From: Chitinophaga pinensis
Lineage (GTDB): Bacteria > Bacteroidota > Bacteroidia > Chitinophagales > Chitinophagaceae
Direction of reading: 5' to 3'
Assembly (NCBI GenBank): GCA_902167325.1
Contig: LR632930.1
Coordinates: forward strand, 1-64,000
Length of the DNA: 64,000 bases
In this document: positions 1-8,240 of the stretch, in pieces
Layout of the letters: every line of letters starts with the position of its first letter
How positions within the stretch are numbered: position 1 is the first letter of the stretch
Notes under the pieces: generated by a model
What the model saw: the letters and a program-made list of their open reading frames with translations, nothing else
What the model was told of the DNA's origin: nothing
Databases searched by the model: none
Position numbers and translations under genes: made by a program

Positions 1-159
1 AAATGTTTTTCATTCAGTCCAAATTTTTGTGAAGAAATTTTTCATCTTTTTTGAAGATGCGTTTTCTTTTGAAAACCTTTGCCTTCCTGCCTTTCAGCGA
101 TCCGGCGGACAATAAAAAACGATGTAAAGAACTTGTGTGTTCCGTTGTTGTTGGGGGCG

Positions 160-192
160 CAAAGATAGCGAAAGTTTTTCCTTTCGGCCAAA
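160..192 (-). promoter_or_regulatory. leftward Bacteroidota-type promoter (proximal copy)
   Basis: Minus-strand TTTG (189-192), 21 bp spacer, TATCTTTG (160-167). Box sequences and spacer length are identical to the copy at 332-364. Two perfect promoters in tandem imply a strongly transcribed unit to the left of the window. Confidence 0.7.
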
Positions 193-331
193 TTTATCTT
201 TTACTTTTTTCAGCTTTCATTTTGAAGAACATTTTCCCTCATCCTGTAAGCCACATCCATATTGAGTTTCAACAGAATGCTTTCGTAAAATGCCTCGAAA
301 AGAACTACTTGTTTTCCGTGTTAACGGGACG

Positions 332-364
332 CAAAGATAGCGTGTTCTATTCCTTCTTTCCAAA
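332..364 (-). promoter_or_regulatory. leftward Bacteroidota-type promoter (distal copy)
   Basis: Read on the minus strand, TTTG (361-364) is followed after 21 bp by TATCTTTG (332-339). This is an exact match to the Bacteroidota housekeeping promoter TTTG-N19-21-TAnnTTTG. It shares a core of about 12 identical bases around the -7 box with the second promoter 172 bp further left. Confidence 0.7.
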
Positions 365-422
365 TGTTTTTAACCCTTTTCTCTAAGTATTTATCAGAAC
401 CAGCCACCACAAAGGATTACAC

Positions 423-1175
423 TCACAAACTTTCTCCGAAAGAACCCGCAGGATACTGCACCTGCATCAAACATAACCCCTGCGGTGGCACCGCAAAATC
501 TGCCTGCGTACAATCCTTACTCTCTATCGCCGCACGAAACCCCTCCACCGAAAGCCGCCCCCTGCCTACCCTTAGCATCGTTCCCACCATCCCGCGCACC
601 ATCCCGCGCAGAAAACGGTTCGCACTCACGTTATAGACTATACGCCCATCCTCTTCCCTCCACTCCGATTCCCGGATCGTACAGTTAAACGTCTTCACCT
701 GCGTGTTCCGCTTCGAAAACGTACTGAAATCAATATACTCCGTCAATATCCCCGCAGCCTCCTGCAACAACCCCATATCCAGCCGGTAAGGAAAGAAATA
801 ACCCCGATCCCGCAGAAACGGATCCTTCGCGGTATATAATGTATACTCATACGCCCGCCCCGTTGCCGCAAACCGGGAATGCAACTCGTCCCCCACCGGG
901 TATACCCCATTCACCACAATATCAGGCGGTAAAATCGCATTCATCTTATACACGAACTGCGGATGCAGCGGCTTTTCCATATCAAAGTGCAGGAAATTCT
1001 GCCGTGCATGCACCCCCGCATCCGTACGGCTGGAACCCGTAGTTTCCACCTTCTCCCGCATCAGCACACTGATCCCGCGGTCGATCTCCGACTGCACCGT
1101 CAATGTGTTTTCCTGCACCTGAAAACCGCTGTAACGGGCACCCATATAAGCTACTTCAATAAAATACCTGGCCAT
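423..1175 (-). CDS. truA: tRNA pseudouridine(38-40) synthase TruA
   Basis: TruA isomerises uridines 38-40 in the anticodon stem-loop of many tRNAs to pseudouridine, a cytoplasmic housekeeping function. The 250-residue length is normal. The hallmark segment GSSRTDAGVHARQN lies at residues 47-60, with Asp52 the expected catalytic nucleophile. The N-terminal RYFIEVAYMGARYSGFQ and the C-terminal RFLRGMVRGMVGTMLRVG motif are also typical. The ATG at 1175 starts exactly at the family N-terminus. The gene runs leftward and is separated from the upstream DUF4476 gene by a terminator-like hairpin, so it is probably transcribed on its own; a TACTTTCG box at 1182-1189 could be its -7 element, but I see no well-spaced -33 partner. 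Confidence 0.97.
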   Translation of the reverse strand: MARYFIEVAYMGARYSGFQVQENTLTVQSEIDRGISVLMREKVETTGSSRTDAGVHARQNFLHFDMEKPLHPQFVYKMNAILPPDIVVNGVYPVGDELHSRFAATGRAYEYTLYTAKDPFLRDRGYFFPYRLDMGLLQEAAGILTEYIDFSTFSKRNTQVKTFNCTIRESEWREEDGRIVYNVSANRFLRGMVRGMVGTMLRVGRGRLSVEGFRAAIESKDCTQADFAVPPQGLCLMQVQYPAGSFGESL

Positions 1176-1200
1176 AATCCGCGAAAGTAGACATTTTTAA

Positions 1201-1239
1201 AAAGACAAATGGTGAACAGATACCTCCGCTCACCATTTG
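1201..1239 (-). terminator. intrinsic terminator after the DUF4476 gene
   Basis: A 10-bp perfect stem (arms 1206-1215 and 1230-1239) with a 14-nt loop is followed on the minus strand by TCTTTTT. It lies 19 bp past the stop codon of the upstream leftward gene. Confidence 0.7.
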
Positions 1240-1258
1240 CAAAATTCATTTATCATTA

Positions 1259-2827
1259 CTACCGTTTCAACATTGCTTTGAACCGGTTCTTATAGTAACT
1301 ATCCGTCAGCAAATCAGCCAGTTTGGCGAAATTATCGGAATCATACGTCCGCGCATAAGCCGCATCCATCAGCTGATATCGGTTCTCATCAGTTGAGATC
1401 AGTTGTGTCAGCGCCCTTACCTGCTCCGTACTTACACAGGTATTGCGGGTGCCTTTACGGAAGGCATCCACCATATCCGCATCCGTTTTTCTGCTGTTCA
1501 TGGTACGCAGTAACTTACGGAACGCTTCTGTTTCCAATACTTTAGGACAATCGCTGTTCACCATCTTCAGGTCATCCCTCTTCTCTTCCGCGCGCTTATC
1601 TTTCGCTGCAGGTGCAGTTTCGTGCCAGCCTGCATTCGCCACACTGTCGCGTGCCAGGGCTGCACGGTCTTCCGCTTCACGGGCAGCTTTCCGCTGCTGC
1701 TTACGGGCTTCCCGCGCTTCTTTAGCACTGCTTCCTCCTTCTTCCGGAACTACTTCTTCAGCAGCCGGAATGGTTGCAGGAACTGTGGCGGGTGCGGTAG
1801 CCGGCACAGTAGTGGCCGGTGCAGTACCGAAATCTATAAACTCAGGCTCATTGCCTTCCTTCTTCTTTTTGGACTTCTTCAGCTTCTCTTCAGGTACCTT
1901 TTCTTCAACAGGCTGTTCTTTCACCGAATCTTCCACTGCAGGTGCAGCTTCTGCTTCTTTCAGCGCTTCTTCCGCAGCGGCACGCTTTTCATCTTCCAGC
2001 ACGGTACCCAGCAGGGCCTTTTCCTCTTCTGTCAAAGGCTCCCGCTCTCCTTTCTTCCGCTTCTTAGCAGGTTTTTCCGCTTCAGCAACCGGTACCGAAG
2101 CATCTACAGGCACTTCCGTAACCACTGCAGGCTTGGGCTTCGGAAGCTCCATTTCTGCCGGCCGGTCGTCTGTCACCACTTTATCCAGCGATTCAGCGAA
2201 GCTGTTTTTCTTCTTCGGCACACTGCCCGGCTCTGTTTTCGCTACCACGGGTGTAGTATCAACAGGCATTTCGGCTTTAGGCGCTTCCACTACAGGCTTT
2301 TCTTCAGCAGGTGCAGCTTCCGCTTTCTTCGCGAGGGCTGCTTCCACATCGGCCTGTACGTTATTAATAAGCTCTTTCTGTTCAGGCGTGGCACTGTCGC
2401 TGGAGATACGGGTGATAGCAACCGCTTCTCCTTCGGCAGGCTTTTCTGCCGGTTCAGCACCCCCGGCACCGGCGGATTTAAGGGAGGCGAACGTCTGCAG
2501 GTCGTACAGCGCCCAGTCCTTATCCCCGGTGTTTTTCAGCAGGTAACCATAATCACGGTTGCCGGCGAGGCGGATGGTGAATTGCTGCTCCCCGCCTTCC
2601 CCTTTAGGGAAACCAATGGTAACCGGCACCTTACCGGCTTCCAGCCTGGGAAGGATCACATACCCTTTCACGGAGGAACTATGCAGTTTCCCTTCCAGTT
2701 TCACATAAAATGGTTGCTGCTTCTCGTGCTGTATATATACAAAATACGACGCATCCTGCGCGGCAAGGCCCGTGCAAGTCAGCAGGCCGCACGCCAGATA
2801 CAACAGTTTCAGTTTGATTGATTGCAT
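1259..2827 (-). CDS. secreted DUF4476 domain protein with long low-complexity linker
   Basis: A 522-residue protein with three parts. Residues 1-23 form a Sec signal peptide (hydrophobic LLYLACGLLTCTGLA, then AQD). Residues of about 25-115 form a beta-rich domain. A long linker of about 300 residues is dominated by Ala, Glu, Pro and Lys, with short repeats such as TVPAT and runs of KKK. The C-terminal 95 residues, starting near DCPKVLETEAF, match the DUF4476 helical domain common in Bacteroidota envelope proteins. Function is unknown. It ends 20 bp before the biotin carrier gene's stop in the same direction, so the two may be cotranscribed. The biased linker creates long false open frames on the opposite strand. 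Confidence 0.85.
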   Translation of the reverse strand: MQSIKLKLLYLACGLLTCTGLAAQDASYFVYIQHEKQQPFYVKLEGKLHSSSVKGYVILPRLEAGKVPVTIGFPKGEGGEQQFTIRLAGNRDYGYLLKNTGDKDWALYDLQTFASLKSAGAGGAEPAEKPAEGEAVAITRISSDSATPEQKELINNVQADVEAALAKKAEAAPAEEKPVVEAPKAEMPVDTTPVVAKTEPGSVPKKKNSFAESLDKVVTDDRPAEMELPKPKPAVVTEVPVDASVPVAEAEKPAKKRKKGEREPLTEEEKALLGTVLEDEKRAAAEEALKEAEAAPAVEDSVKEQPVEEKVPEEKLKKSKKKKEGNEPEFIDFGTAPATTVPATAPATVPATIPAAEEVVPEEGGSSAKEAREARKQQRKAAREAEDRAALARDSVANAGWHETAPAAKDKRAEEKRDDLKMVNSDCPKVLETEAFRKLLRTMNSRKTDADMVDAFRKGTRNTCVSTEQVRALTQLISTDENRYQLMDAAYARTYDSDNFAKLADLLTDSYYKNRFKAMLKR

Positions 2828-2847
2828 AATGATGTCTGATACAAATA

Positions 2848-3354
2848 TTATTCCAGCACAATAAGGACTTCCCCTTTTTCCACGGCTTTCCGCTCGGAAA
2901 CCCGGATCTCCTTCACCACCGCATCTGCAGTGGATTTAAATACATTCTCCATTTTCATGGCTTCCAGTATCAGAACAGGGTCTCCCTTCTGGATCGACTG
3001 CCCCGGTACTACGAGGATTTTTAGTACCATACCCGGCATGGGCGCCTTGATATCGTTTACCTTCCTGGTGGCGGCTTCGCTGAGTCCCATGGATGCCAGG
3101 AGGCGGTCCATCGGCCCTTCCAGCCCTATTTCGTAAACGGATTGCCCGATACGGAGGGTTACTTTCTTCTCCGCGCCGTCGGTACTCACCACTTCCGCCA
3201 CGAAGCTCTTACCGTCCATCAGAACACTGAACCCGCCCGATGGCAAAGGCTCCGCACTCCAGGTTACGGCCTTTCCGTCGCATTCAGGCGAACCTTCTGC
3301 GCCGGAAGGGATTATTTCATACGGCTTGCGGCCGTTAACTGTCGCTTTGATCAT
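2848..3354 (-). CDS. biotin carboxyl carrier protein of an acyl-CoA carboxylase
   Basis: A 168-residue protein whose C-terminal 75 residues form a biotinyl/lipoyl domain. It carries the canonical EAMKMEN motif with Lys134 as the biotinylation site, preceded by APMPGMV and followed by the symmetric half ending in KGEVLIVLE. The N-terminal half resembles the linker region of carriers from acetyl/propionyl-CoA carboxylase or methylmalonyl-CoA decarboxylase. In Bacteroidota such small carriers pair with carboxylase and carboxyltransferase subunits that are often encoded elsewhere; none is adjacent here. The start at 3354 is the only ATG giving a complete N-terminus. It lies upstream of the DUF4476 gene on the same strand, with a 20-bp gap. 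Confidence 0.9.
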   Translation of the reverse strand: MIKATVNGRKPYEIIPSGAEGSPECDGKAVTWSAEPLPSGGFSVLMDGKSFVAEVVSTDGAEKKVTLRIGQSVYEIGLEGPMDRLLASMGLSEAATRKVNDIKAPMPGMVLKILVVPGQSIQKGDPVLILEAMKMENVFKSTADAVVKEIRVSERKAVEKGEVLIVLE

Positions 3355-3479
3355 ATAAAAAACAGGTCCTATCTGTACAAAAATAACAATTTTAACCGCT
3401 TGCGTCGTTTTTGGGCCATTTGTTTAAATTTGACCCCTGCCCTCCCGGAGGGCGCTTATTTTTGATCAAATCGTTTTGC

Positions 3480-6071
3480 ATGTATTTAAAAACAACAAAA
3501 ATTCCTGCTCTTCTTGTGGCCGGAATCGCCATGATGGGACTTTACTCACCCGTCTTCGCACAATCCGCCCCCGAAAAAGAGGATCCGTTACTCAAAATCT
3601 ACCGGGCATCCCCTACCAAAATCAACAATGTAGTCCACACCAAGCTTGACGTACGTTTCGATTATGCCAAACGCCACCTCATCGGCAAGGCATGGATTAC
3701 GCTTAAACCCCACTTTTACCCGACAGACAGCCTGACCCTCGACGCAAAAGGCATGGACATCCGCTCCGTATCACTCGTTCAAACGGCAGGCGGCACTGTA
3801 GCAAAGTTCCCTTCAGACGGACTTCTTAAAACCGCGCGCACTACGCCGCTTCAGTACAAGTACGACGGACAGGAGATCCGCGTAAAGCTCAATAAAACAT
3901 ACAGCAGCAACGATTCCTATATTGTATACGTAGATTATACCGCCAAGCCCGACGAGCTGAAAGCCGAAGGCAGCGCGGCGATCACCGATGCCAAAGGACT
4001 TTACTTCATCAACCCCGATGGCACCGATCCCAAGAAACCTATTCAGATCTGGACTCAGGGCGAAACCGAAGCTTCTTCTGCCTGGTTCCCCACGATCGAC
4101 AAAACCAACCAGCGCACCACTTCGGAGATCTCCATGACGGTAGACAAGAAGTATGTTACCCTCTCCAATGGTAAACTGGTGAGCCAGAAACCCAACGCCA
4201 ACGGTACCCGTACCGATACCTGGCGCATGGAACTCCCCCACGCCCCCTACCTTTTTATGATGGCGGTAGGCGATTTTGCAGTTGTGAAAGACAGCTGGCG
4301 CGGTAAGGAAGTGAACTATTACGTGGAAAAGGAGTACGCTCCCCACGCCAAAGCCATCTTCGGCAACACGCCTGAAATGATGACCTATTTCTCCAAAATC
4401 CTCGGATACGACTACCCCTGGGTGAAATACAGCCAGGTAGTAGTACGCGATTATGTTTCCGGGGCTATGGAAAACACCACGGCTACCATTCACGGCGACT
4501 TCCTTCAGAAAACCGACCGCGAGCTGCTCGATGATGACGACCGCCTCGGCGAATCTGTGATCGCACACGAACTGTTCCACCACTGGTTCGGCGACCTCGC
4601 CACCTGTGAGTCGTGGAGCAACCTCACCATGAACGAGTCTTTCGCTGACTATAGCGAATACCTCTGGTTCGAACATAAGTTTGGGAAAGACGCGGCTGAT
4701 GAGCATGGATATGCTTCCATGCATAACTACATGGAAACTGCCCAATACCGTGGAGATCACCACCTCGTACGTTTCCATTACAGCAACAAGGAAGAGATGT
4801 TCGACGCCATCACTTACCAGAAAGGCGGCCGCATCCTCCATATGCTGCGCAACTACCTCGGCGACGAAGCATTCTTCAAAGCCATGAACCTTTACCTGAA
4901 AACGAACGCCTTCAAAGCCACCGAATCCCACCATTTCCGTTTGGCTGCCGAAGAAGTATCGGGTCAGGACCTGAACTGGTTCTTCAACCAATGGTATTTC
5001 GGACAGGGCTACCCTACGCTCGATATCTCCTACGATTACAGCAAAGCCGGGCAGGCCGTAGTGAACATCGAGCAAAAGGGCGATAAGATCTTCGACCTCC
5101 CCATTGCCGTTGATTTGTATGAAGGTGGTAAAAAGACCCGCCATTCCATCCGCATCAATGAAAAAACTAACCAGTTCAGCTTCCCCGTTAGCGGTAAGCC
5201 CGATTTCGTGAATGTGGATGCCGACAAGATCCTCATCCTCGAAAAAACGGACCGCCGCAACCTGGCCACATATGTGTTCCAGTATAAAAACGCTCCTACC
5301 TACCGCGACCGCCGCGAGGCTATCGAGGAATGCCTGAAGCAGCAAACCAGCAATGCAGACGCCCGCGCCACTGTTATTGCCGCCATAAAGGATAAGTACG
5401 AAGGCCTCCGCGCACTCACCATTGCAGGCATCAAAATGGATAATAACGACATTAAAACCGCCGCTATTCCTATTTTGCTCGACCTCGCGAAAAACGATCC
5501 TGCAGCTCCCGTACGTGCCGCTTCCCTCAAGCAGATCAGCAAACTGAAAGACGCACAATACGCCGCACTCTTTGAAGCCGCACTGAAAGACCGCTCTTAC
5601 CTCGTGGAAGGCGCCGGACTCGTTGGCCTGGCCGAACTCGACATTAAGAAGGCCTACCCGCTTGCCAAAGCCATGGAAAAAGATGCCCGTGGCGCACTGG
5701 GAACCGCTATCGCTAATGTGTACGCACAGAACGGGAGCGAGGAAGACGTTGCCTATTTCGCCACTAACCTCGCCAACAGCACAGGCCAGGAAAAAATCGG
5801 CGCCGCTATTCTTTACCTCGGCATCCTTGGCCAGGTAGATAATACCGCACTGGTGAATAAAGGGGTAGACCAGGTATTCGAAAGCATCACCCAATTCAAC
5901 AACAGCTGGGTGAACAACTACATCGTAAACCTGATGCAGCCCATCGCCAAGAAGAAACAGGAAAAAGCCGCAGCAGCCTCCACTACTGAACTCCGTAACG
6001 AACTTAGCAAACAGGCTACGCACATCCTGCAAACCGTACAGAAAATCAAAGAAAGCACGAAGGAAGATTAA
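3480..6071 (+). CDS. secreted M1 family aminopeptidase (PepN-like) with HEAT-like C-terminus
   Basis: Zinc aminopeptidase removing N-terminal residues from peptides. The ATG at 3480 gives 863 residues beginning with a Sec signal peptide ending near VFAQ; the upstream in-frame TTG at 3411 lacks any reason to be used. The exopeptidase motif GAMEN and the zinc site HELFHHWFGD-x-NES are present, with His363, Glu364, His367 and Glu386 in exact HExxH-x18-E register. The last 250 residues are alpha-helical repeats of ERAP1/HEAT type. The gene stands alone between a divergent carrier gene and a strong terminator. A TATTTTTG box at 3457-3464 could be the -7 element, but its TTTG partner sits at 24 bp, longer than usual. 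Confidence 0.95.
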   Translation: MYLKTTKIPALLVAGIAMMGLYSPVFAQSAPEKEDPLLKIYRASPTKINNVVHTKLDVRFDYAKRHLIGKAWITLKPHFYPTDSLTLDAKGMDIRSVSLVQTAGGTVAKFPSDGLLKTARTTPLQYKYDGQEIRVKLNKTYSSNDSYIVYVDYTAKPDELKAEGSAAITDAKGLYFINPDGTDPKKPIQIWTQGETEASSAWFPTIDKTNQRTTSEISMTVDKKYVTLSNGKLVSQKPNANGTRTDTWRMELPHAPYLFMMAVGDFAVVKDSWRGKEVNYYVEKEYAPHAKAIFGNTPEMMTYFSKILGYDYPWVKYSQVVVRDYVSGAMENTTATIHGDFLQKTDRELLDDDDRLGESVIAHELFHHWFGDLATCESWSNLTMNESFADYSEYLWFEHKFGKDAADEHGYASMHNYMETAQYRGDHHLVRFHYSNKEEMFDAITYQKGGRILHMLRNYLGDEAFFKAMNLYLKTNAFKATESHHFRLAAEEVSGQDLNWFFNQWYFGQGYPTLDISYDYSKAGQAVVNIEQKGDKIFDLPIAVDLYEGGKKTRHSIRINEKTNQFSFPVSGKPDFVNVDADKILILEKTDRRNLATYVFQYKNAPTYRDRREAIEECLKQQTSNADARATVIAAIKDKYEGLRALTIAGIKMDNNDIKTAAIPILLDLAKNDPAAPVRAASLKQISKLKDAQYAALFEAALKDRSYLVEGAGLVGLAELDIKKAYPLAKAMEKDARGALGTAIANVYAQNGSEEDVAYFATNLANSTGQEKIGAAILYLGILGQVDNTALVNKGVDQVFESITQFNNSWVNNYIVNLMQPIAKKKQEKAAAASTTELRNELSKQATHILQTVQKIKESTKED

Positions 6072-6100
6072 TACTCCCTTCTGCCTTCTCCTTACTATTC

Positions 6101-6132
6101 AGCAGCTCTCCCACCGGGGAGCTGCTTTTTTT
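6101..6132 (+). terminator. intrinsic terminator after the M1 aminopeptidase
   Basis: GC-rich stem of 11 pairs (6101-6112 with 6116-6126, one bulged T) closed by a 3-nt loop and followed by a run of eight T. It overlaps the first in-frame ATG (6133) of the next reading frame, which argues for the later start at 6187. Confidence 0.85.
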
Positions 6133-6186
6133 ATGGTATTTCTTCCCGGCGATTATTATCTTCAGTGCAATAAATTCCACCGGCTG

Positions 6187-7515
6187 ATGCTATCACCCTT
6201 GTTGCTCGTACTGCTATCCATCCTCCTGCTGATCCTCCTGATCATGTGGGCCAAGCTCGATACTTTCATATCCTTTATCATCGTCAGCATCCTGCTGGCC
6301 ATGGCCTGCGGACTGAATGGACCCGCCATCGGGAAGTCCATCACAGGCGGCATAGGCGCTACGTTAGGTTCACTGGTCACTATTCTTGGCTTCGGCGCCA
6401 TGCTGGGCAAGCTGGTGGCCGACAGTGGAGCAGCACAGCGCATCACCTCCTCCATGGTCAGCATTTTCGGAACCCGCTATATTCAATGGGGTATGGCACT
6501 GGCCGGGCTGCTGGTGGGCATCCCTATGTTTTACACGGCAGGCTTCGTAATTGTAGTGCCGCTCATCTTCGCCACCGGACTATCCACCCGGCTGCCACTG
6601 TTGTACCTTGGCATCCCCATGATATCCGCCTTATCCACCGCGCATGGATTCCTGCCGCCACACCCTTCACCCACTGCCATCAGCCAGCAGCTGGGGGCCG
6701 ATCTCGGCAAAACGCTGGTATACGGCCTTATCATCGCCATACCTACCATCGCCATAGCCGGCCCGTTATTCGGCAGTACACTCCGCAAAATGGAGGTAAC
6801 GCCGGAGCAGGGTTTATTGCAAATCACTCCGCGAACCAATGCGGAGATGCCCGGCCTTGGCATCAGTCTTTTCACGGCCTTGCTCCCGCTCATACTCCTT
6901 ACCATTACTACCGCACTCGACCCCATTATGGGAGCCAACAGTGCGCTCAGGCCCGCCATATCCGTCATAGGTGATCCTAACATCGCCATGCTCCTGTCTG
7001 TACTCGCAGCCATTTATTTCCTTGGACTGCGCCGCGGGCAACCCATGAAGCAGGTCATGAAATCACTTGAAACCGCTTTCAAGGATGTAGCCCCCATCAT
7101 GCTCATCATTGCCGGCAGCGGCGTTTTCATGCAGGTGATTAAAGATGGCGGCATCAATACCTACATCGGAGAATCCATGCGGGGCCTGTCTTTATCACCC
7201 ATTGTACTCGGCTGGCTCATTGCCGCCGCCATCAGGGTTTGTGTAGGATCAGCCACCGTAGCAGGCCTCACCACTGTGGGCATCCTCCTCCCCCTTATCC
7301 AGCAGCAACATGTACACCCCGAGCTGATGGTACTCTCTATCGGCGCCGGCAGCCTCATGTTCAGCCATGTGAACGATGGCGGCTTCTGGCTCTTTAAAGA
7401 ATATTTCAACCTCACCCTCAAACAAACCTTCGCTACCTGGTCGGTCATGGAAACGATCGTATCCGTTTGCGGACTCCTCGGCGTACTGGTACTGCAACAG
7501 TTTTTACCGGCGTAA
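6187..7515 (+). CDS. GntP-family permease (gluconate/D-serine transporter type)
   Basis: An inner-membrane H+-coupled permease of 442 residues and about a dozen hydrophobic helices. The conserved HGFLPPHPSPTA signature and the GMALAGLLVGIPMFYTAGFVIVVPL segment identify the GntP family, which includes gluconate transporters and the E. coli D-serine permease DsdX. The ATG at 6187 starts directly before the first membrane helix; the ATG at 6133 lies in the tail of the preceding terminator. The next genes in the same direction encode RidA, a D-serine dehydratase/D-threonine aldolase-type enzyme and an M19 dipeptidase, so a D-amino acid substrate is more likely than gluconate. That is inference from context; substrate cannot be read from the sequence. 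Confidence 0.9.
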   Translation: MLSPLLLVLLSILLLILLIMWAKLDTFISFIIVSILLAMACGLNGPAIGKSITGGIGATLGSLVTILGFGAMLGKLVADSGAAQRITSSMVSIFGTRYIQWGMALAGLLVGIPMFYTAGFVIVVPLIFATGLSTRLPLLYLGIPMISALSTAHGFLPPHPSPTAISQQLGADLGKTLVYGLIIAIPTIAIAGPLFGSTLRKMEVTPEQGLLQITPRTNAEMPGLGISLFTALLPLILLTITTALDPIMGANSALRPAISVIGDPNIAMLLSVLAAIYFLGLRRGQPMKQVMKSLETAFKDVAPIMLIIAGSGVFMQVIKDGGINTYIGESMRGLSLSPIVLGWLIAAAIRVCVGSATVAGLTTVGILLPLIQQQHVHPELMVLSIGAGSLMFSHVNDGGFWLFKEYFNLTLKQTFATWSVMETIVSVCGLLGVLVLQQFLPA

Positions 7516-7700
7516 ACTGCCGCACCGGCTTGCAGGGAATTGCGGTTAGTATTGTCAAAATTGGCTACAGCTATGAAACATATGCATTACAGCAGGTAAG
7601 GATTATATATTTAGTATATCAGGAGTTACCGGAAAGTTACCTCACTGACCCTAAACTTGCCAAAGTTGCAATAAATGATTCGAGATAAGGGCAGAACTAT

Positions 7701-7738
7701 TGCAAATACTGCAAATAATTCCATTGGAAATGCAAATA
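7701..7738 (+). promoter_or_regulatory. three direct repeats TGCAAATA upstream of the RidA gene
   Basis: The octamer TGCAAATA occurs at 7701-7708, 7710-7717 and 7731-7738 within the 250-bp gap between the permease and RidA genes. A weak promoter (ATTG at 7723-7726, 21 bp, TAACTTTA at 7748-7755) overlaps the last repeats. The arrangement suggests a regulator-binding region, but no regulator gene is adjacent. Confidence 0.4.
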
Positions 7739-7768
7739 ATATTAAGTTAACTTTAAACAAATTTCGTG

Positions 7769-8233
7769 ATGACTGCAGCTGACAATTTCGCCGCACTGGG
7801 TATGGTTTTACCACCTCCACCCGCGCCCAAAGGAGTTTACAAGCCATTACTGATCGTAGACCGCTTCGTTTACGTTTCCGGTCATGGCCCTGTTTTACCA
7901 GATGGCTCACTTTTGCACGGCAAAGCAGGTATTGACGTAAATGCCGATGGCGCGAAACTGGCCGCCCAGCAGGTAGGCCTCACCATCTTATCCACGCTCA
8001 TTTCTCAACTCGGCTCACTCAACCGCATCAAGCGGGTCATTAAAGTGCTGGGAATGGTGAACGCTACCCCTGAATTCGGAACGCATCCCCATGTCATCAA
8101 TGGCTGCAGTGAACTGTTTGCCAAAATCTGGGGACCGGAAAATGGCATTGGCGTACGCAGTGCGGTAGGCATGGGATCACTGCCCGATAACATCACTGTT
8201 GAGATTGAAGCTATTTTTGAATTATCAGACTAA
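7769..8233 (+). CDS. RidA family (YjgF/YER057c/UK114) enamine/imine deaminase-like protein
   Basis: RidA proteins hydrolyse reactive enamine/imine intermediates such as 2-aminoacrylate, released by PLP-dependent serine/threonine dehydratases. This 154-residue protein carries VSGHGPVLPDGS near the N-terminus and the late GVRSAVGMGSLPDN-TVEIEAIF block, with the conserved Arg that contacts the substrate carboxylate. Its N-terminal LPPPPAPKG stretch places it in the longer (about 150 residue) subgroup rather than classical 128-residue RidA. ATG 7769 is preferred over the adjacent GTG 7766. It is followed after 7 bp by the PLP enzyme, the expected source of an enamine product, so the two are probably translated from one mRNA. 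Confidence 0.92.
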   Translation: MTAADNFAALGMVLPPPPAPKGVYKPLLIVDRFVYVSGHGPVLPDGSLLHGKAGIDVNADGAKLAAQQVGLTILSTLISQLGSLNRIKRVIKVLGMVNATPEFGTHPHVINGCSELFAKIWGPENGIGVRSAVGMGSLPDNITVEIEAIFELSD

Positions 8234-8240
8234 TCGTTTC

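Larger units (their letters stand above)
1..422 (-). other. non-coding leader region, probably of a leftward operon beyond the window edge
   Basis: No convincing protein gene is visible here; the reading frames present lack family motifs. Two leftward promoters (332-364 and 160-192) point off the left edge. On the minus strand, downstream of the second promoter, lies a boxA-like element (GTTCTTTACA, near 124-133), then AT-rich DNA with a small hairpin at about 43-59. Tandem strong promoters, a boxA-like antitermination element and a leader with no start codon are typical of rRNA operons, so a 16S gene just left of base 1 is my inference. A tRNA or ribosomal-protein operon would also fit. Confidence 0.4.

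Noticed and set aside
1443..2821. Two long rightward frames over the DUF4476 gene
   Set aside because: Ser/Phe/Arg-rich products are the antisense of the Ala/Glu/Lys linker repeats, not genes.
3457..3464. TATTTTTG as a confident promoter for the M1 aminopeptidase
   Set aside because: The nearest TTTG is 24 bp away instead of 19-21 and the leader would be under 10 nt; left as a weak note only.
3813..6032. 739-residue open frame antisense to the M1 aminopeptidase
   Set aside because: Composition is a codon shadow of the real gene; no motif, signal or ordered domain, while the plus strand has complete catalytic motifs.
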